DNA of 64,000 nucleotides, taken from positions 34,116,671 to 34,180,670 of the forward strand of contig NC_134399.1 in assembly GCF_050003625.1 (NCBI RefSeq). Direction: 5' to 3'. Position numbers and translations under genes: made by a program. Origin of the DNA: Haematobia irritans. Its lineage: Eukaryota; Arthropoda; Insecta; Diptera; Muscidae. The notes beneath the pieces are model-generated. The model was not told where the DNA came from. It ran no database searches and saw only the letters and a program-made list of their open reading frames with translations. How positions within the stretch are numbered: position 1 is the stretch's first letter; the number at the start of each line of letters is the position of its first letter. Positions 1-11,349 of this stretch are shown piece after piece.

Positions 1-1335
1 TTGTACTTAACATTGTGTAAACACTATGTAAATATTTTTTTCAGGGAAATGATGCGAATTTCTAAGATTCGTTTCCAAGATTTAAAGAAATAAATTGGCA
101 TCACTGGTTATGAGTGACTCACTCCGCTGCAATAATCACCTCCCTTTTCTTTCTTATACTTACAGAAACAATCAATAAATTAAACCAATAATCTCTCCTC
201 TTAAAAAGAAAAAAATCATAAAAATCGATATTCTTGTAAAAAATCCTAATTGAATTTAATATCAACTCTCTGTCTCCATGATTTCATTTTATACTCCCTT
301 CTCTGTTAACAATTTCTTATGGGCATAATAATAATAATGGTCCATAATTTTCCTGTCATTACTAATAAATATTTCTCTATCCATTTTGAATTCAATTTCT
401 TGGACTCATTTTGCCACCTCCAGCAAAATGCTATCGAATTGAATTGGATTCTAACTGACAATTTCCTGAGAGTAATTTTCCATATTTTCCCATTTCCAAA
501 GTGACACAATCATTTTGCGGACTAGGCGGTAACTGGCGAAGAATATGATTCAATATGGGTTGGTGTTAATTCTCGTCTGTCCAACCAATCGTCTTACTTT
601 TATTGTCAACTCAATAGTCTGTATGGCTGTACGTTTGTCTTTATGTCCTTTGCGCAGTTTATGTGATAAATTTATGTCAATACATTTAGCTTGTTATCCT
701 CGTTATCCTTGTTAGGTAGTTTTTTTTTTGTTCTGATCATCTCCTGCGTCCTAGTGTATATGTAAGCGCTTGGTGTTAATACCATGGTGGCTCTCCATGT
801 TATTGTTGTATCATTTTTCGAAACACTCCTCAACAAAAAAAAACACGAAATCACCGCCAAGTATCCTGCAGAGTATGGCAGTTGTCCTTAGCAGGTCATA
901 TTTGATAAACGACAACTCGACAACAACACTAGTGACACTGTCAACACGCTCAATGGCCCCTTTCTTTGGTTAGCCAGGACTAAGGATTTAAGTGTTCATT
1001 TATGTGAGAAGAAAACTGAATGATGAAAGGCCAAAACTGTAGCCCAGCCAAAGTCGTATCTGTGGTGGGAAAATTGTCATAATCTTTTGACGTGTGCCCA
1101 CCCTCATCATCATCTCATTCATGCTGTGATTACATTCCATTGACAAAAACATGATGGGGTCTTACTACTGTCACAAAATGTAATCCTGATGGTATTTAGT
1201 GTAAGGGCAGATAGGAAACTTGACCTTTTTTCTTGGATTTTTTCAAGTTGAGTAATTGTGATAGTCCTCTCAGCATTCAATAAAGTTATCCAGTATGAAT
1301 AAATTCTAGAACAGGGTATTACTCAGGAACGGCTC
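1..1335. other. AT-rich DNA without recognisable gene
   Basis: Low-complexity-biased single-copy-looking DNA. Open frames are under 70 codons on both strands and lack recognisable domains. I see no repeat shared with the rest of the window. It could be intronic or intergenic. Confidence 0.5.
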
Positions 1336-1410
1336 CTTAAAATTTTGACAAAATTTTCTATAGAAATAAAATTTTGACAAAATTTTCTCTAGAAATAAAA
1401 TTTTGACAAA
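1336..1410 (+). repeat. 29-bp A/T minisatellite, short block
   Basis: About two and a half copies of the unit CTATAG-AAAT-AAAATTTT-GAC-AAAATTTT, one with CTCTAG instead of CTATAG. This is the same unit that forms kilobase arrays further along the window. Confidence 0.85.
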
Positions 1411-1520
1411 CTAAATGTTTGTTTCCGTTAAATAAACTTTGCTTATTCGGTTCGTGGGCGCCGCAAGCTATGCTATATATATAACATATATGGATATTTA
1501 TCTATTGATGACCATAACAG

Positions 1521-1590
1521 GTACATAGCTCAGTGGTTAGTGTGTTGGCCTACAAAGTGCATGGTCCGCGGTTCGATTCGATGCCACTCT
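1521..1590 (+). mobile_element. tRNA-derived SINE head (fragment)
   Basis: A tRNA-like stretch with an A-box-like TAGCTCAGTGG and a B-box-like GGTTCGATTC about 40 bases apart, the layout of an internal RNA polymerase III promoter. It ends abruptly in family A sequence, so only the head survives. No full cloverleaf can be drawn confidently, so it is called SINE-derived rather than a tRNA gene. Confidence 0.55.
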
Positions 1591-1780
1591 CTAGATCTAA
1601 ATTTTCGTCACCATATCACATCCGTCAAATGTGTTCGGTGCTATATATAACGGTCTGTCCCAAATACATACATTTAAATATCACTCGATCTGGACAGAAT
1701 TTGATAGACTTCTACAAAATCGATAGACTCAAAATTTATGTTGGCTAATGCACTAGGGTGGAACACAATGTTAGTAAAAA
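1591..1780 (+). repeat. Family A repeat, head fragment
   Basis: About 190 bases matching the beginning of family A (compare 1845-2030 and 21650-21840). It starts just inside the head and is joined directly to the tRNA-like stretch on its left. The next, more complete copy begins immediately after it. Confidence 0.8.
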
Positions 1781-3297
1781 CCAGTAAGGAAAGTCTAAAG
1801 TCGGGCGGGGCCGACTATATTATACCCTGCACCACTTTGTAGATCTAAATTTTCGTCACCATATCACATCCGTCAAATGTGTTGGGGGCTATATATAAAG
1901 GTTTGTCCCAAATACATACATTTAAATATCACTCGGTCTGGAAGAATTTGATAGACTTCTACAAAATCTATAGACTCAAAATTTAAGTCGGCTAATGCAC
2001 TAGGGTGAAACACAATGTTAGTAAAAAATAAATATGGGAAACGTTTAAATCTGAAGCAATTTTAAGGAAACTTCGAAAAAGTTTATTTATGATTTATCGC
2101 TCGATATATATGTAGTTTAGGAAAATTAGAGTCATTTTTACAACTTTTCGACTAAGCAGTGGCGATTTTACAAGGAAAATGTTGGTATTTTGACCATTTT
2201 TGTCGAAATCAGAAAAACATATATATATGGGAGCTTTAGCATGCATAGCTACAATGACAATTCTACTCACTGTGCAAAATTTCAACTACATCGGAGTTAA
2301 AAATTGGCCTCTGTGGTCATATGAGTGTAAATCGGGCGAAAGCTATATATGGGAGCTATATCTAAATCTGAACCGATTTCAACCAAATTTGGCACGCATA
2401 GCTACAATGCTAATTCTACTCCCTGTGCAAAATTTCAACTAAATCGGAGTTAAAAATTGGCCTCTGTGGTCATATGAGTGTAAATCGGGCGAAAGCTATA
2501 TATGGGAGATATATCTAAATATGAACCGATTTCAACCAAATTTGGCACGCATAGCTACAATGCTAATTCTACTCCCTGTGCAAAATTTCAACTAAATCGG
2601 AGTTAAAAATTGGCCTCTGTCGTCATATGAGTGTAAATCGGGCGAAATCTTTATATGGGAGATATATCCAAATCTGAACCGATTTCAAGCAAATTTGGCA
2701 CGCATAGTTACAACGCTAATTCTACTCCCTATGCAAAATTTCAACTAAATCGGAGCAAAAAATTGGCCTCTGTGGGCAAATGAGTGTAAATCGGGCGAAA
2801 GCTATATATGGGAGCTATATCTAAATCTGAACCGATTTTGCTGATATTTTGCAAGTTTTTCGAGACTCATAAAATATTCGGATGTACGGAATTTGAGGAA
2901 GATCGGTTGATATACACGCCAATTATGACCAGATCGGTGAAAAATATATATGGCAGCTATATCTAAATCTGAACCGATTTTTCCAAAATCAATAGGGATC
3001 GTCTTTGAGCCGAAACAGGACCCTGTACCAAATGTTAGGACAATCGGACTAAAACTGCGAGCTCTACTTTGCACACAAAAATACATCAACAGACAGACAG
3101 ACAGACGGACAGACAGACGGACAGACAGACGGACAGACAGACGGACAGACAGACGGACATCGCTAAATCGATTCAGAATTTAATTCTAAGCCGATCCGTA
3201 TACTAAAAGGTTGGTCTATGATTACTCCTTCTTGGCGTTACATACAAATGCACAAACTTATTATACCCTGTACCACAGTAGTGGTGAAGGGTATAAA
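1781..3297 (+). mobile_element. Family A modular repeat, copy A1 (near complete)
   Basis: Head with the GC-rich palindrome GTCGGGCGGGGCCGAC followed by TATACCCTGCACCAC. A middle of tandem units follows, in which GGGAG recurs at 2351, 2504, 2657 and 2810, exactly 153 bases apart. Then come a GACG/GACA microsatellite and a terminal hairpin (TATACCCTG ... CAGTAGTGG ... AGGGTATAA). No protein of its own is recognised; open frames here are chance products of the 3n-length unit. The architecture resembles non-autonomous Helitron/Helentron-like elements, but that is inference. Confidence 0.8.
3090..3159 (+). repeat. GACAGACAGACG microsatellite
   Basis: About five copies of a 12-bp unit made of GACA and GACG tetramers. 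It lies in the fixed subterminal position that such tracts occupy in families A, B and C; this copy is expanded relative to the others. Confidence 0.95.
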
Positions 3298-3971
3298 TAT
3301 GGGAAACACTTAAATCTGTAGCAATTTTAAGGAAACTTCACAAAAGTTTATTTATGATTTATCGCTCGATATATATGTATTAGAAGTTTAGGAAAATTAG
3401 AGTCTTTTTACAACTTTTTGACTAAGCAGTGGCGATTTTACAAGGAAAATGTTCGTATTTTTACCATTTTTTCGAAATGAGAAAAACATATATATGGGAG
3501 CTATATCTAAATCAGAACCGATTTCAATAAAATTTGGTACACTTGACTATAGTACTAATTGTTCTTGTGCAAAATTTTAAGCAAACTCGGGTAAAACTCT
3601 GGCTTTTGGGGCCATTTAAGTTCATATCGGGCGAAAGATATATATTGGAGCTATATCTAAATCTGAACCGATTTCTTCCAAAATCAATAGGGTTCTATTC
3701 TGAGCCAAAACACATACTTGTGCCAAATTTGAAGTTGATTGGACTAAAACTGCGACCTAGACTTTGATCACAAAAATGTGTTCACAGACAGACGGAAGGA
3801 CGGACGGACAGACAGACGGACGGACATACGGACATGGCTATATCGACTCAGGAGCCCACCCTGAGAATTTTTGCCAAAGACACCATGTGTCTATCTCGTC
3901 TCCTTCTGGGTGTTGCAAACATATGCACTAACTTATAATACCCTGTTCCACAGTGTGGCGCAGGGTATAAA
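3298..3971 (+). mobile_element. Family A repeat, headless body copy A2
   Basis: Begins at TATGGGAAACA directly after the terminal GGGTATAAA of A1, lacking the roughly 260-bp head. It contains one and a half 153-bp units, the GACG tract (3785-3830) and the terminal hairpin ending in CAGGGTATAAA. The head-to-body junction is the same as at 10247 and 11349. Confidence 0.8.
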
Positions 3972-3997
3972 TACAATTTTAGAAAAATTTTTGTGTA

Positions 3998-4390
3998 GTA
4001 AATAAAATTCTTCAAAATATTCTACAGAAACAAAATTTTGACTAAATTTTCTATAGAAATAAAATGTTGACCAAATTTTCTAATAAAAAAATCTATTACT
4101 ATAAAATTTTGGCAACATTTTCTAGAGAAATAAAATTTTTACCAAATTTTCTAATAAAAAATCTATTACTATAAAATTTTGGAAAAATTTTCTATAGAAA
4201 TAAAATTTTGACTAAATTTTCTATAGAAAAAAATATTTTTATAGTAATAAAATTTTGAATACATTTTTTATAGAAATAAAATGTTGACAAAATTTGATAT
4301 AGAAATAAAATTTTGACAAAACTTTTTATAGAAATAACATTTCCACAAAATTTTCTATAAAAAACAACTTTGAAAAAATGTTCTATCAAT
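3998..4390 (+). repeat. 29-bp A/T minisatellite block
   Basis: Roughly 13 diverged copies of the 29-bp unit following A2. Its right end (CAATATTCCACATATGTATATGGCC) recurs inverted at 34605-34625, next to satellite and a GGAGTC element there too, so the combination is an inherited composite rather than chance adjacency. Confidence 0.85.
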
Positions 4391-4435
4391 ATTCCACATA
4401 TGTATATGGCCTTAAAATAAAATTAAAAAAAAAAT

Positions 4436-4528
4436 AAAGTCGGAGTCGAGCAAAATTTTTACGACTCCGACTCCAGCAAAATCTTCAGACTCCGACTCGA
4501 AGACTCCGACTCCGGCTCCACAGCCCTG
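4436..4528 (-). mobile_element. GGAGTC-rich hAT-like fragment
   Basis: Read on the minus strand it starts CAGGGCTGTGGAGCCGGAGTC and continues with repeated GGAGTCGGAGTC in both orientations. A CAGGG terminus is typical of hAT superfamily ends. No transposase is present and no duplication could be confirmed. Related pieces lie at 23034, 34267 and 37247. Confidence 0.6.
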
Positions 4529-4580
4529 GTGGAGGGTGCATAAGCTTCGGCCTGGCCGAACTTACGGCCGTATATACTTG
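4529..4580 (-). repeat. Family B terminal fragment
   Basis: Only the GC-palindromic end of family B survives (GGCCTGGCCGAACTTACGGCC then GTATATACTTG), fused to the hAT-like fragment on its left. Homologous full ends lie at 17780, 36908 and 41570. Confidence 0.85.
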
Positions 4581-5245
4581 TTAAATTTTGATGATAAATC
4601 TCCATTTATGACTTTTGCGACTATTAAAAAGCCGAAAAATGCTACATCACATTCCCTTTTCAATACAAAACCGAGTTTTCGTTAAAATTCGTTTAGTCGA
4701 CTGTAATAACGCAAAATATAGATTTTGTCTAACAATAAATGAAGATTAGTCGATTCTAATCGTTTAAAAAAAATCGATTATTCGATATTGATGATTGAAA
4801 AAACTTAGACTTATTGAGTAAGTCGACTTTTCATATTCGCTATTGTTGAAAAATCGATATTTGACATTGAGACTTTCGACTTTTTTGTGAACTGGTACCA
4901 TAAGAAGATCATGTTCCCCTTTTCAATGTTTATGTATTTTTGATTGATTGATTTTTTTTTTTTTTTTTGATTTTGATTGATTTTTTCGATTAGTCGATTT
5001 TTGTCACTGTCAAAAGACGATTAATTGATTTCTCGTGTACTCCTAGTAATATAAGTCTAAAAACACAAATCAAATTTTTTAACTAAAGAGTGAGATTTTG
5101 TTCAGATATAAAGTTTTTTCCTCTCATTTTCTAAGATTTTCTTCCATTGAAGCACATTCAGCTTTTTAATTTTATCGTTAAAAGTCGATTAGCCGATTTT
5201 GATCACTATCAAAAATCGATTTATCGTTTTTGGTTTAAGTAACAA
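4581..5245. repeat. Family E: TCGA-rich degenerate repeat
   Basis: Irregular recurrence of GTCGATTTT, TTAGTCGA and AAAATCGATT motifs in an AT background. Similar text occurs at 7364-7568 and 16451-16640, each time abutting a family A or B element. No open frame of interest. It may be a decayed tandem array used as an insertion target. Confidence 0.5.
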
Positions 5246-7097
5246 ATCTATTTACGATTTTTAAAACACATTTCCCATTCAACGAAATAGAGAGACATTG
5301 CCTTTGAAAGGGATTTTTCTTCCTCTCATTTCCCAGGATTTTATTTCCTCGATTATTATGTCCTTTTTATTATTTTCTTCGTCCCCCTCAAAAAGAACCT
5401 AGCATATGCCCGAGGTATTGTTTGATTTAATATGCTCGTTATTCTATATTTTATTTTTCTATTTCAATGACTTCTTAGAAGGAAAAACAATCGATAATGG
5501 CAAAGTGGACAATTTTCATAATTTTCCCATCATCACATCGCCAACAAACAGACGACGGAGTGCCCAAACAATATCACCAAGAAAAACAACAAACCAATGG
5601 CTTCATTATCACCAACAGCACCAGCACCATCAACATCCTTAAACCATTATCCTTAGCCTTTGGACTGTCAATAGGATTAAAATTGTGATGATGTGGTGGT
5701 GGTGGTGGTGACGATGTTCTTGTTATCCTTATTGTTTGTGAAAAGCATATTCTTGAAATTATCTGCTTAGACGTTGTTTATTCTTCTCTTCTTGGTCGTT
5801 CGTTTATAATGGGATTGGTGGGTTGACAAATTCCTAAATGGAAAGATACCAAGGCAGGACCTGTTTTCCATGGGTCTCTAGGGTGGCGGGGATTATTTTT
5901 CTTCTGTGACAATTTTTCGCCCATTGATATGCTGAATGTCCTACCTTTCTTCGTTTTTCTTTTCATTATTTTGCGAGTTAAGCCATTCAGCCAAGCGAAA
6001 CAAACGAAGACTAGATAGTATTTGGTGGTATGCAAAGGCCCAATGGCTGCTAGCACTTGTCTCCCAGGTTTAGGTGGCATATCAATTTACCTCGGGTCTC
6101 ATTAAAATGTTCTCTATCTACCTACTCTTCGTTTTCTTAGTGAATACGCTTCAAAGGTGATTTTCTCATTCTACGATAAGGATTTCTTATTTCCCCCTCT
6201 GCTCCACTTTCCCAAGCCATTAAATAATGATGACGATGATGGCTGACTCTATTTTTCCCATTTGAAATTCTACACAAATTTGCATTGTTATTGTCTCTGT
6301 ATATAGGAGAGAGAGAGAGAAAAAAAAACAGAAAAATAAAATGTTAGAGCAATTAGTGCAAAATTTTTCCTTGGCGTAGTCGATGTCGCCTGTGTACTCC
6401 GACTCTCTGCTGCTCTCATAACCGTATTAAATCTCAAATTAAGATAATGATCTGGCAACACTCATTAGCGTCGTAATGATTTGCTTACGATACTCCACCC
6501 TCATAATGGCGCCCTTGAAGTAGTGACAAAACGTAGCCGAAGAAGAAGAAGAGCTAGAAATTGATTATGAAAATGATGAGTTGGAGTGTGATGCCAATAC
6601 CTAGAAAAAATTAAGAGAATTTGCTTTGACACTTGACATTTGCTCGAGAGTTTCGGGTTTCGTTGACGTTTTTTTTCCCTTTTTGGGGTTTTTGATGTGG
6701 CGCGTCACAAAGTGGAGTAAATGTCAATGATGATTTATTTTATTAATTAATTAGAAAAATATTCCGACACGTTTCATTAAGCCGTATTATTTTTAACAAA
6801 TTAACAAAATTAAAAAGGGGAGGGGTGTGATAAAAAAGTTGCGAACTTAAAAAGGACTTAACATGCACCCAAAGAAAAAATACTTTCCTCAGGAACGAAA
6901 TTTTAGACAAAAAAAAATATTTTTTTTTGTAATAAAGTATTTTCTTAAAGAGCAAATAAATCCGAATTGGTGACAAGTGTTGCAACAATTTTATCTAATA
7001 ATTTTCATTTACTTCAATATACATTTTTTAGAATCTAAAATTTTGTTCCTCAGAAAAGAAATCTCCTCTTTCAGTGGCAAGGAATCTGTTAGGCATA
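5246..7097. other. Single-copy-looking DNA, no gene recognised
   Basis: Less repetitive than its surroundings, with local GC-richer patches around 5500-6100 and 6380-6560, a short GA tract near 6307-6325 and a GGTGGTGGTGGTG run near 5697. The longest open frame (100 codons, minus strand, 5778-6080) has no recognisable domain. It could be retained intronic or regulatory DNA; cross-species conservation would decide. Confidence 0.45.
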
Positions 7098-7363
7098 CAC
7101 AGAAAAAAATTTCACAAAAATTTTTCCAATTAAAATCTTAATAGAGTTTTAAAACATATTCAATAAAAATTTAATTGATTCAACAAAATTTTTAATTTAA
7201 ACAAAAAATCAATCAACCAAATTTATAGTATCAATTAATTGTTTAATTGGATCAATTAACTGACTGTCAATATTTTTTTAATTGATCCTATCATTTCTGT
7301 GATTGAAGACGTTTCTATTAAAAATTTAATTGGATCAATTAATGTCGTGATTGAATCTGTGTG
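7098..7363. mobile_element. MITE, family M1 (CACAGAAAAAAATT)
   Basis: A 266-bp element flanked by TA (7096-7097 and 7364-7365). It starts CACAGAAAAA and ends CTGTGTG as imperfect inverted termini. The interior is full of AATTAATTG/CAATTAATT motifs. A TA duplication and no coding capacity fit a non-autonomous Tc1/mariner-type MITE. Other copies lie at 18315 and 26618, with a fragment near 44690. Confidence 0.75.
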
Positions 7364-7568
7364 TACAAAAGTTGATTTTTGATTATTCGCCTTTTTGTCA
7401 AAATCCACTTTTTGCAATCTCCAGATTGGACTAATAGACTTTTGACATTTTTTAAAAAAGCTTGTCTAATCGACGTTTATTAATGACTAGGGATTATATG
7501 GAAACTCGTAAAGTCGACTTGTTGATCTTTTCAAAATTTTGAAAAATCGATTTTCTGTTTGACTATTA
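7364..7568. repeat. Family E fragment
   Basis: TCGAC/TCGATT-rich text like 4581-5245, ending where family A copy A3 begins with AACAAGTAAGG. Confidence 0.45.
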
Positions 7569-8214
7569 AACAAGTAAGGAAAGTCTAAAGTCGGGCGGGG
7601 CTGACTATATTATACCCTGCACCACTTTGTAGATCTAAATTTTCGATACCATATCACATCCGTCAAGGTTTGTCCCAAATACATACATTTAAATATCACT
7701 CGACCTGGACAGAATTTAATAGACTTCTACAAAATCTATAGACTCAAAATTTAAGTCGGCTAATGCACAAGGGTGGAACACAATGTTAGTAAACAAAACT
7801 ATGGGAAACATTTAAATCTGAAGCAATTTTAAGGAAACTTCGGAAAAGTTTATTTATGATTTATCGCTCGATATATATGTATTAGAAGTTTAGGAAAATA
7901 AGAATAATTTTTACAACTTTTCGACTAAGCAGTGGCGATTTTACAAGGAAAATGTTGGTATTTTGACAATTTTTGTCGAAATCAGAAAAACATATATATG
8001 GGAGCTATATCTAAATCTGAACCGATTTCAATCAAATTTTGCACACATGACTACATTACTAAAGGGCGATACGGTCAAAATTTGGTCAATATAAACTTGA
8101 CGTATTTCTTTCAATTTTGCATTTAAAAAACCTGAACACCCCTCATTTTGAATGTGTGTGTGTGTAGAATGTTGCTCCTACTTTGATTTTGGAATTCACA
8201 CTTCAGTTGTCAAA

Positions 8215-9585
8215 ATGCCGTCCAAGCAAGAAGAGTAGCGTATCAAAATTTTGCTCGCCCATCGCGAAAATCCGAGCTACTCGCACGCAAAGCTGGCAAA
8301 ATCGCTAAAAGTTGCCAAATCAACCGTTACAAATGTAATTAAAGTGTTTGGGGAACGTTTGTCGACAGCCAGGAAGTCTGGATCGGGGGGAAATCGAAAA
8401 CCGGAAGCCGCTGAGACGACAAAGAGAGTTGCCGATAGTTTCAAGCGAAACCCTAACCTCTCTCTCCGAGATGCCCCAAATAAGCTGGGTGTATCATCTA
8501 CAACCGTGCATCGAGCCAAAAAACGAGCCGGACTATCGACTTACAAGAAGGTAGTGACTCCAAATCGCGATGATAAACAAAATACGACGGCTGACGAAGT
8601 TTGACTGCGTGGTAATGGACGACGAAACCTACGTTAAAACCGACTACAAGCAGCTTCCAGGACAGGAGTTTTATACGGCAAAAGGAAGGGGAAAGGTAGC
8701 AGATATTTTCAAGCACATAAAACAGTCAAAGTTCGCAAAGAAATATCAGGTTTGGCAATCCATCTGTACCTGTGGCTTGAAAAGCAGCATTTTCATAGCT
8801 TCCGGGACTGTCAACCAAGAAATTTACGTGAAAGAGTGTTTGAATAAACATCTGCCTGATAGGCGATTTTGCAAAAACTATTGGTGCGAAGTATAATGAC
8901 TTTTGTATGAGTCATGATGCGGAGGAAAAGGAATCAATAAAACACCTCTTGTGTGAGTGCCCTGCATTTTGTGTAAGGCGTAAGCAAATTTTAGTGGCAT
9001 ATAGCTTCAGATTACTGGCGGACCTGGAAAACGTTAACTTAAGCAGTCTGCTAATGTTTTCGGAACAATCTGGTTGGTTCGACAGAAGAAAATAATCGAG
9101 AAGGTTCAACGGTTAAAACTAGAAGTGCCCATATGTAATAGGTACTTTTAGTTAATGTGGTATCACAATGGACTGAATAGTCTAAGTGAGCCTGAATCGT
9201 AATCGGGCTGCCACTTTAACCTAACCTAACCTAACATCTGCTGCCTTCCCTGAAGAAACACGGTTGTTCCGTACTGTTTTGGCCGGATTTGGCATCTTGC
9301 CATTACGGTAAAAAGGCCATGGAGTGGTACGCCGCCAACAACGTGCAGGTGCTTCCCAAGGACAAGAACCCTCCCAACACGCCAGAGCTCCGCCCAATTG
9401 AGAAATACTGGGCTATTGTCAAGCGGAACCTAAAGAAGACCAAAAAAACTGCTAAGGAAGAGCAGCAGTTCAAGGCAAACTGGCATTCTGCGGCGAAGAA
9501 GGTGGACAAGGTGGCTGTACAAAATCTGATGGCAGGTGTCAAGCGTGAGGCCCGGCAATTCGGATTTGGAAAAGCGAAAGCCTAA
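8215..9585 (+). pseudogene. Tc1-like transposase, broken
   Basis: ATG at 8215 is followed by an in-frame TAG at 8236. The N-terminal helix-turn-helix region reads on from 8251 (AKLAKSLKVAKSTVTNVIKV) to about 8570, where a small deletion shifts frame. The catalytic region resumes at about 8590 with VVMDDETYV (first Asp), is cut by a LINE insert, and continues at 9250 with FWPDLASCHYG (second Asp) and TPELRPIEKYW (Glu). I count 37 residues between the second Asp and the Glu, a DD37E spacing. It ends at TAA 9583-9585. The cut-and-paste enzyme is surely inactive here. Confidence 0.92.
8856..9232 (+). mobile_element. 5'-truncated LINE 3' end inside the Tc1-like element
   Basis: A 377-bp insert with a perfect 9-bp target duplication AACATCTGC (8847-8855 and 9233-9241). 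It encodes the C-terminal zinc-finger-like tail of a LINE polyprotein (KHLLCECPAFCVRRKQIL), comparable to FHFLCQCPALSFRRNKIL in the LINE at 50 kb. It ends in a 3' UTR and the tail CCTAACCTAACCTAAC. Its last ~80 bases match the 3' end of the SINE at 10344-10697. Confidence 0.9.
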
Positions 9586-10247
9586 CTGAATACTTTTCCT
9601 GAATTTTATACTAATTGAACTTGAAAAAGAAATTTAATTTGATTTTTTAAATAAACGATTTCACCGATTTACACGCGTTTTCCCTTGACCAAATTTTGAC
9701 CGTATCACCCTTTAAATGTACTCCTAGTGCAAAATTTCAACCAAAGTGGGCCAAAACTCTGGCTTCTGGGGTCCATATCGGGCGAAAAATATATATGGAA
9801 GCTATATCTAAATCTGAACCGATTTCAATCAAATTTGGCACACATGACTATATTACTAATTGTACCCCTAGTGCAAAATTTCAATCAAATTCGGCCAAAA
9901 ATCTGGCTTCTGGGGCCATATAAGTCCATATCGGGCGAAGGATATATATGGGAGCTATATCTACATCCGAACCGATTTCTTCCAAAATCAATAGGGTTCT
10001 ATTCTGACCCAAATAAGGAACATGTGCCAAATTTGAAGCCGATTGGACTTAAATTGCGACCTAGACATTGATCATAAAAATGTGTTCACAGACAGACGGA
10101 CGGACGGACATGATTATATCGACTCAGGGACCCACCCTGAGCATTATTGCCAAAGACACCATGTGTCTATCTCGTCTCCTTCTGGGTGTTACAAACATAT
10201 GCACTAACTTATAATACCCTGTTCCACAGTGTGGCGCAGGGTATAAA

Positions 10248-11349
10248 TATGGGAAACATTTAAATCTGAAGCAATTTTAAGGAAACTTCGCAAAAGTTTA
10301 TTTATGATTTATTGCTCGATATATATGTATTAGAAGTTTAGGAAGGTTAGGTTAGGTTAGGATAGGTGGCAGTCCGATGTATCAGGCTCACTTAGACTAT
10401 TCAGTCCATTGTGATACCACATTGGTGAACTTCTCTCTTATCACTGAGTGCTGCCCGATTCTATGTTAAGCTCAATGACAAGGGACCTCCTTTTTATAGC
10501 CGAGTCCGAACGGCGTTCCACATTGCAGTGAAACCACTTAGAGAAGCTTTGAAACCCTCAGAAATGTCACCAGCATTACTGTGGTGGGATAATCCACCGC
10601 TGAAAAACTTTTTGGTGTTCGGTCGAAGCAGGAATCGAACCCACGACCTTGTGTATGCAAGGCGGGCATGCTAACCATTGCACCACGGTGGCTCCCAAAG
10701 TTTAGGAAAATTAGAGTCATTTTTACAACTTTTCCACTAAGCAGTGGCGATTTAACAAGGAAAATGTTGGTATTTTGACCATTTTTGTTGAAATCAGAAA
10801 AACATATATATGGGCAAAATTTCAACCAAATTGGGCCAAAACTCTGGCTTTTAGGACCATATTAGTCCATATCGGGCGAAAGATATATATGAGAGCTATA
10901 TCTAAATCTGAACCGATTTCAATCAAATTTTGCACACTTGACTATACTACTAATTGTACTCCTATTGCAAAATTTCAACCAAATTCGGCCAAAAATTTGG
11001 CTTCTGTAGCCATATAAGTCCATATCGGGCGAAAGATATATATGGGAGCTATATCTAAATCTGAACCGATTTCTTCCAAAATCAATAGAGTTCTATTCTG
11101 ACCCAAATTAGGAATATGTGCCAAATTTGAAGGCGATTGGACTTAAATTGCGACCTAGACTTTGATCACAAAAATGTGTTCAAAGAGACACGGACGGACG
11201 GACAGATGGACATAGTTATATTGACTCAGGGACCCACCCTGAGCATTATTGCCAAAGACACCATGTGTCTATTTCGTCTCCTTCTGGGTGTTACAAACAT
11301 ATGCACTAACTTATAATACCCTGTTCCACAGTGTGGCGCAGGGTATAAA
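10248..11349 (+). mobile_element. Family A repeat, headless body copy A4
   Basis: Starts at TATGGGAAACA directly after the end of A3. It contains 153-bp units, the GACGG tract near 11190 and the terminal hairpin. It is split by the SINE at 10344-10697. It forms the second member of a head-to-tail chain A3-A4-A5. Confidence 0.85.
10344..10697 (-). mobile_element. tRNA-derived SINE with LINE-like tail
   Basis: Flanked by a 10-bp duplication AAGTTTAGGA (10334-10343 and 10698-10707). On the minus strand it starts GGGAGCCACCGTGGTGCAAT with A-box-like TGGTGCAATGGTTAGC and B-box GGGTTCGATTCC, so Pol III transcription is expected. A body of ~200 bases follows. The 3' part (ACAATGGACTGAATAGTCTA onward, ending in CCTAA repeats) is shared with the LINE fragment at 8856-9232. 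About 354 bp, apparently full length. Confidence 0.93.

Larger units (their letters stand above)
8062..9712 (+). mobile_element. Tc1-like DD37E-type transposon
   Basis: A 1651-bp element flanked by TA (8060-8061 and 9713-9714). Terminal inverted repeats start AAGGGCGATACGGTCAAAAT, mirrored at the right end as ATTTTGACCGTATCACCCTT, so the ends are nearly intact. It carries one transposase pseudogene and a LINE fragment inserted at 8856-9232. Without that insert the element would be about 1.27 kb, normal for Tc1-like elements. Confidence 0.92.
7569..10247 (+). mobile_element. Family A repeat, copy A3 (split)
   Basis: Complete head (AACAAGTAAGGAAAG, GC palindrome), 153-bp units, GACG tract near 10090 and terminal hairpin ending CAGGGTATAAA. 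It is split by the Tc1-like element at 8062-9712. Removing that element restores the family A text across the duplicated TA, which shows A3 is older than the Tc1-like insertion. Confidence 0.85.

Noticed and set aside
1533..1748. A possible functional tRNA gene
   Set aside because: The box A and B motifs are present, but acceptor stem and anticodon arm do not pair well and the sequence merges into family A. It is best explained as a SINE head.
5406..6080. Putative small genes near 5.4-6.1 kb
   Set aside because: Frames of 63-100 codons have biased composition (His/Gln repeats from CACCAACA text, Pro-rich stretch) and no domain, codon signal or splice context that I could defend.
8277..8519. 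Minus-strand frame of 80 codons opposite the Tc1 transposase, and the similar 9303-9542 and 22421-22657 frames
   Set aside because: These are shadows of transposase coding sequence; the plus-strand reading has clear HTH and DDE motifs.
9218..9235. CCTAACCTAACC as a relic of telomere-type repeats inserted internally
   Set aside because: It sits exactly at the LINE 3' end, inside a perfect 9-bp target duplication, so it is the retroelement's tail. The sequence coincidence with TTAGG is reported as a finding only.
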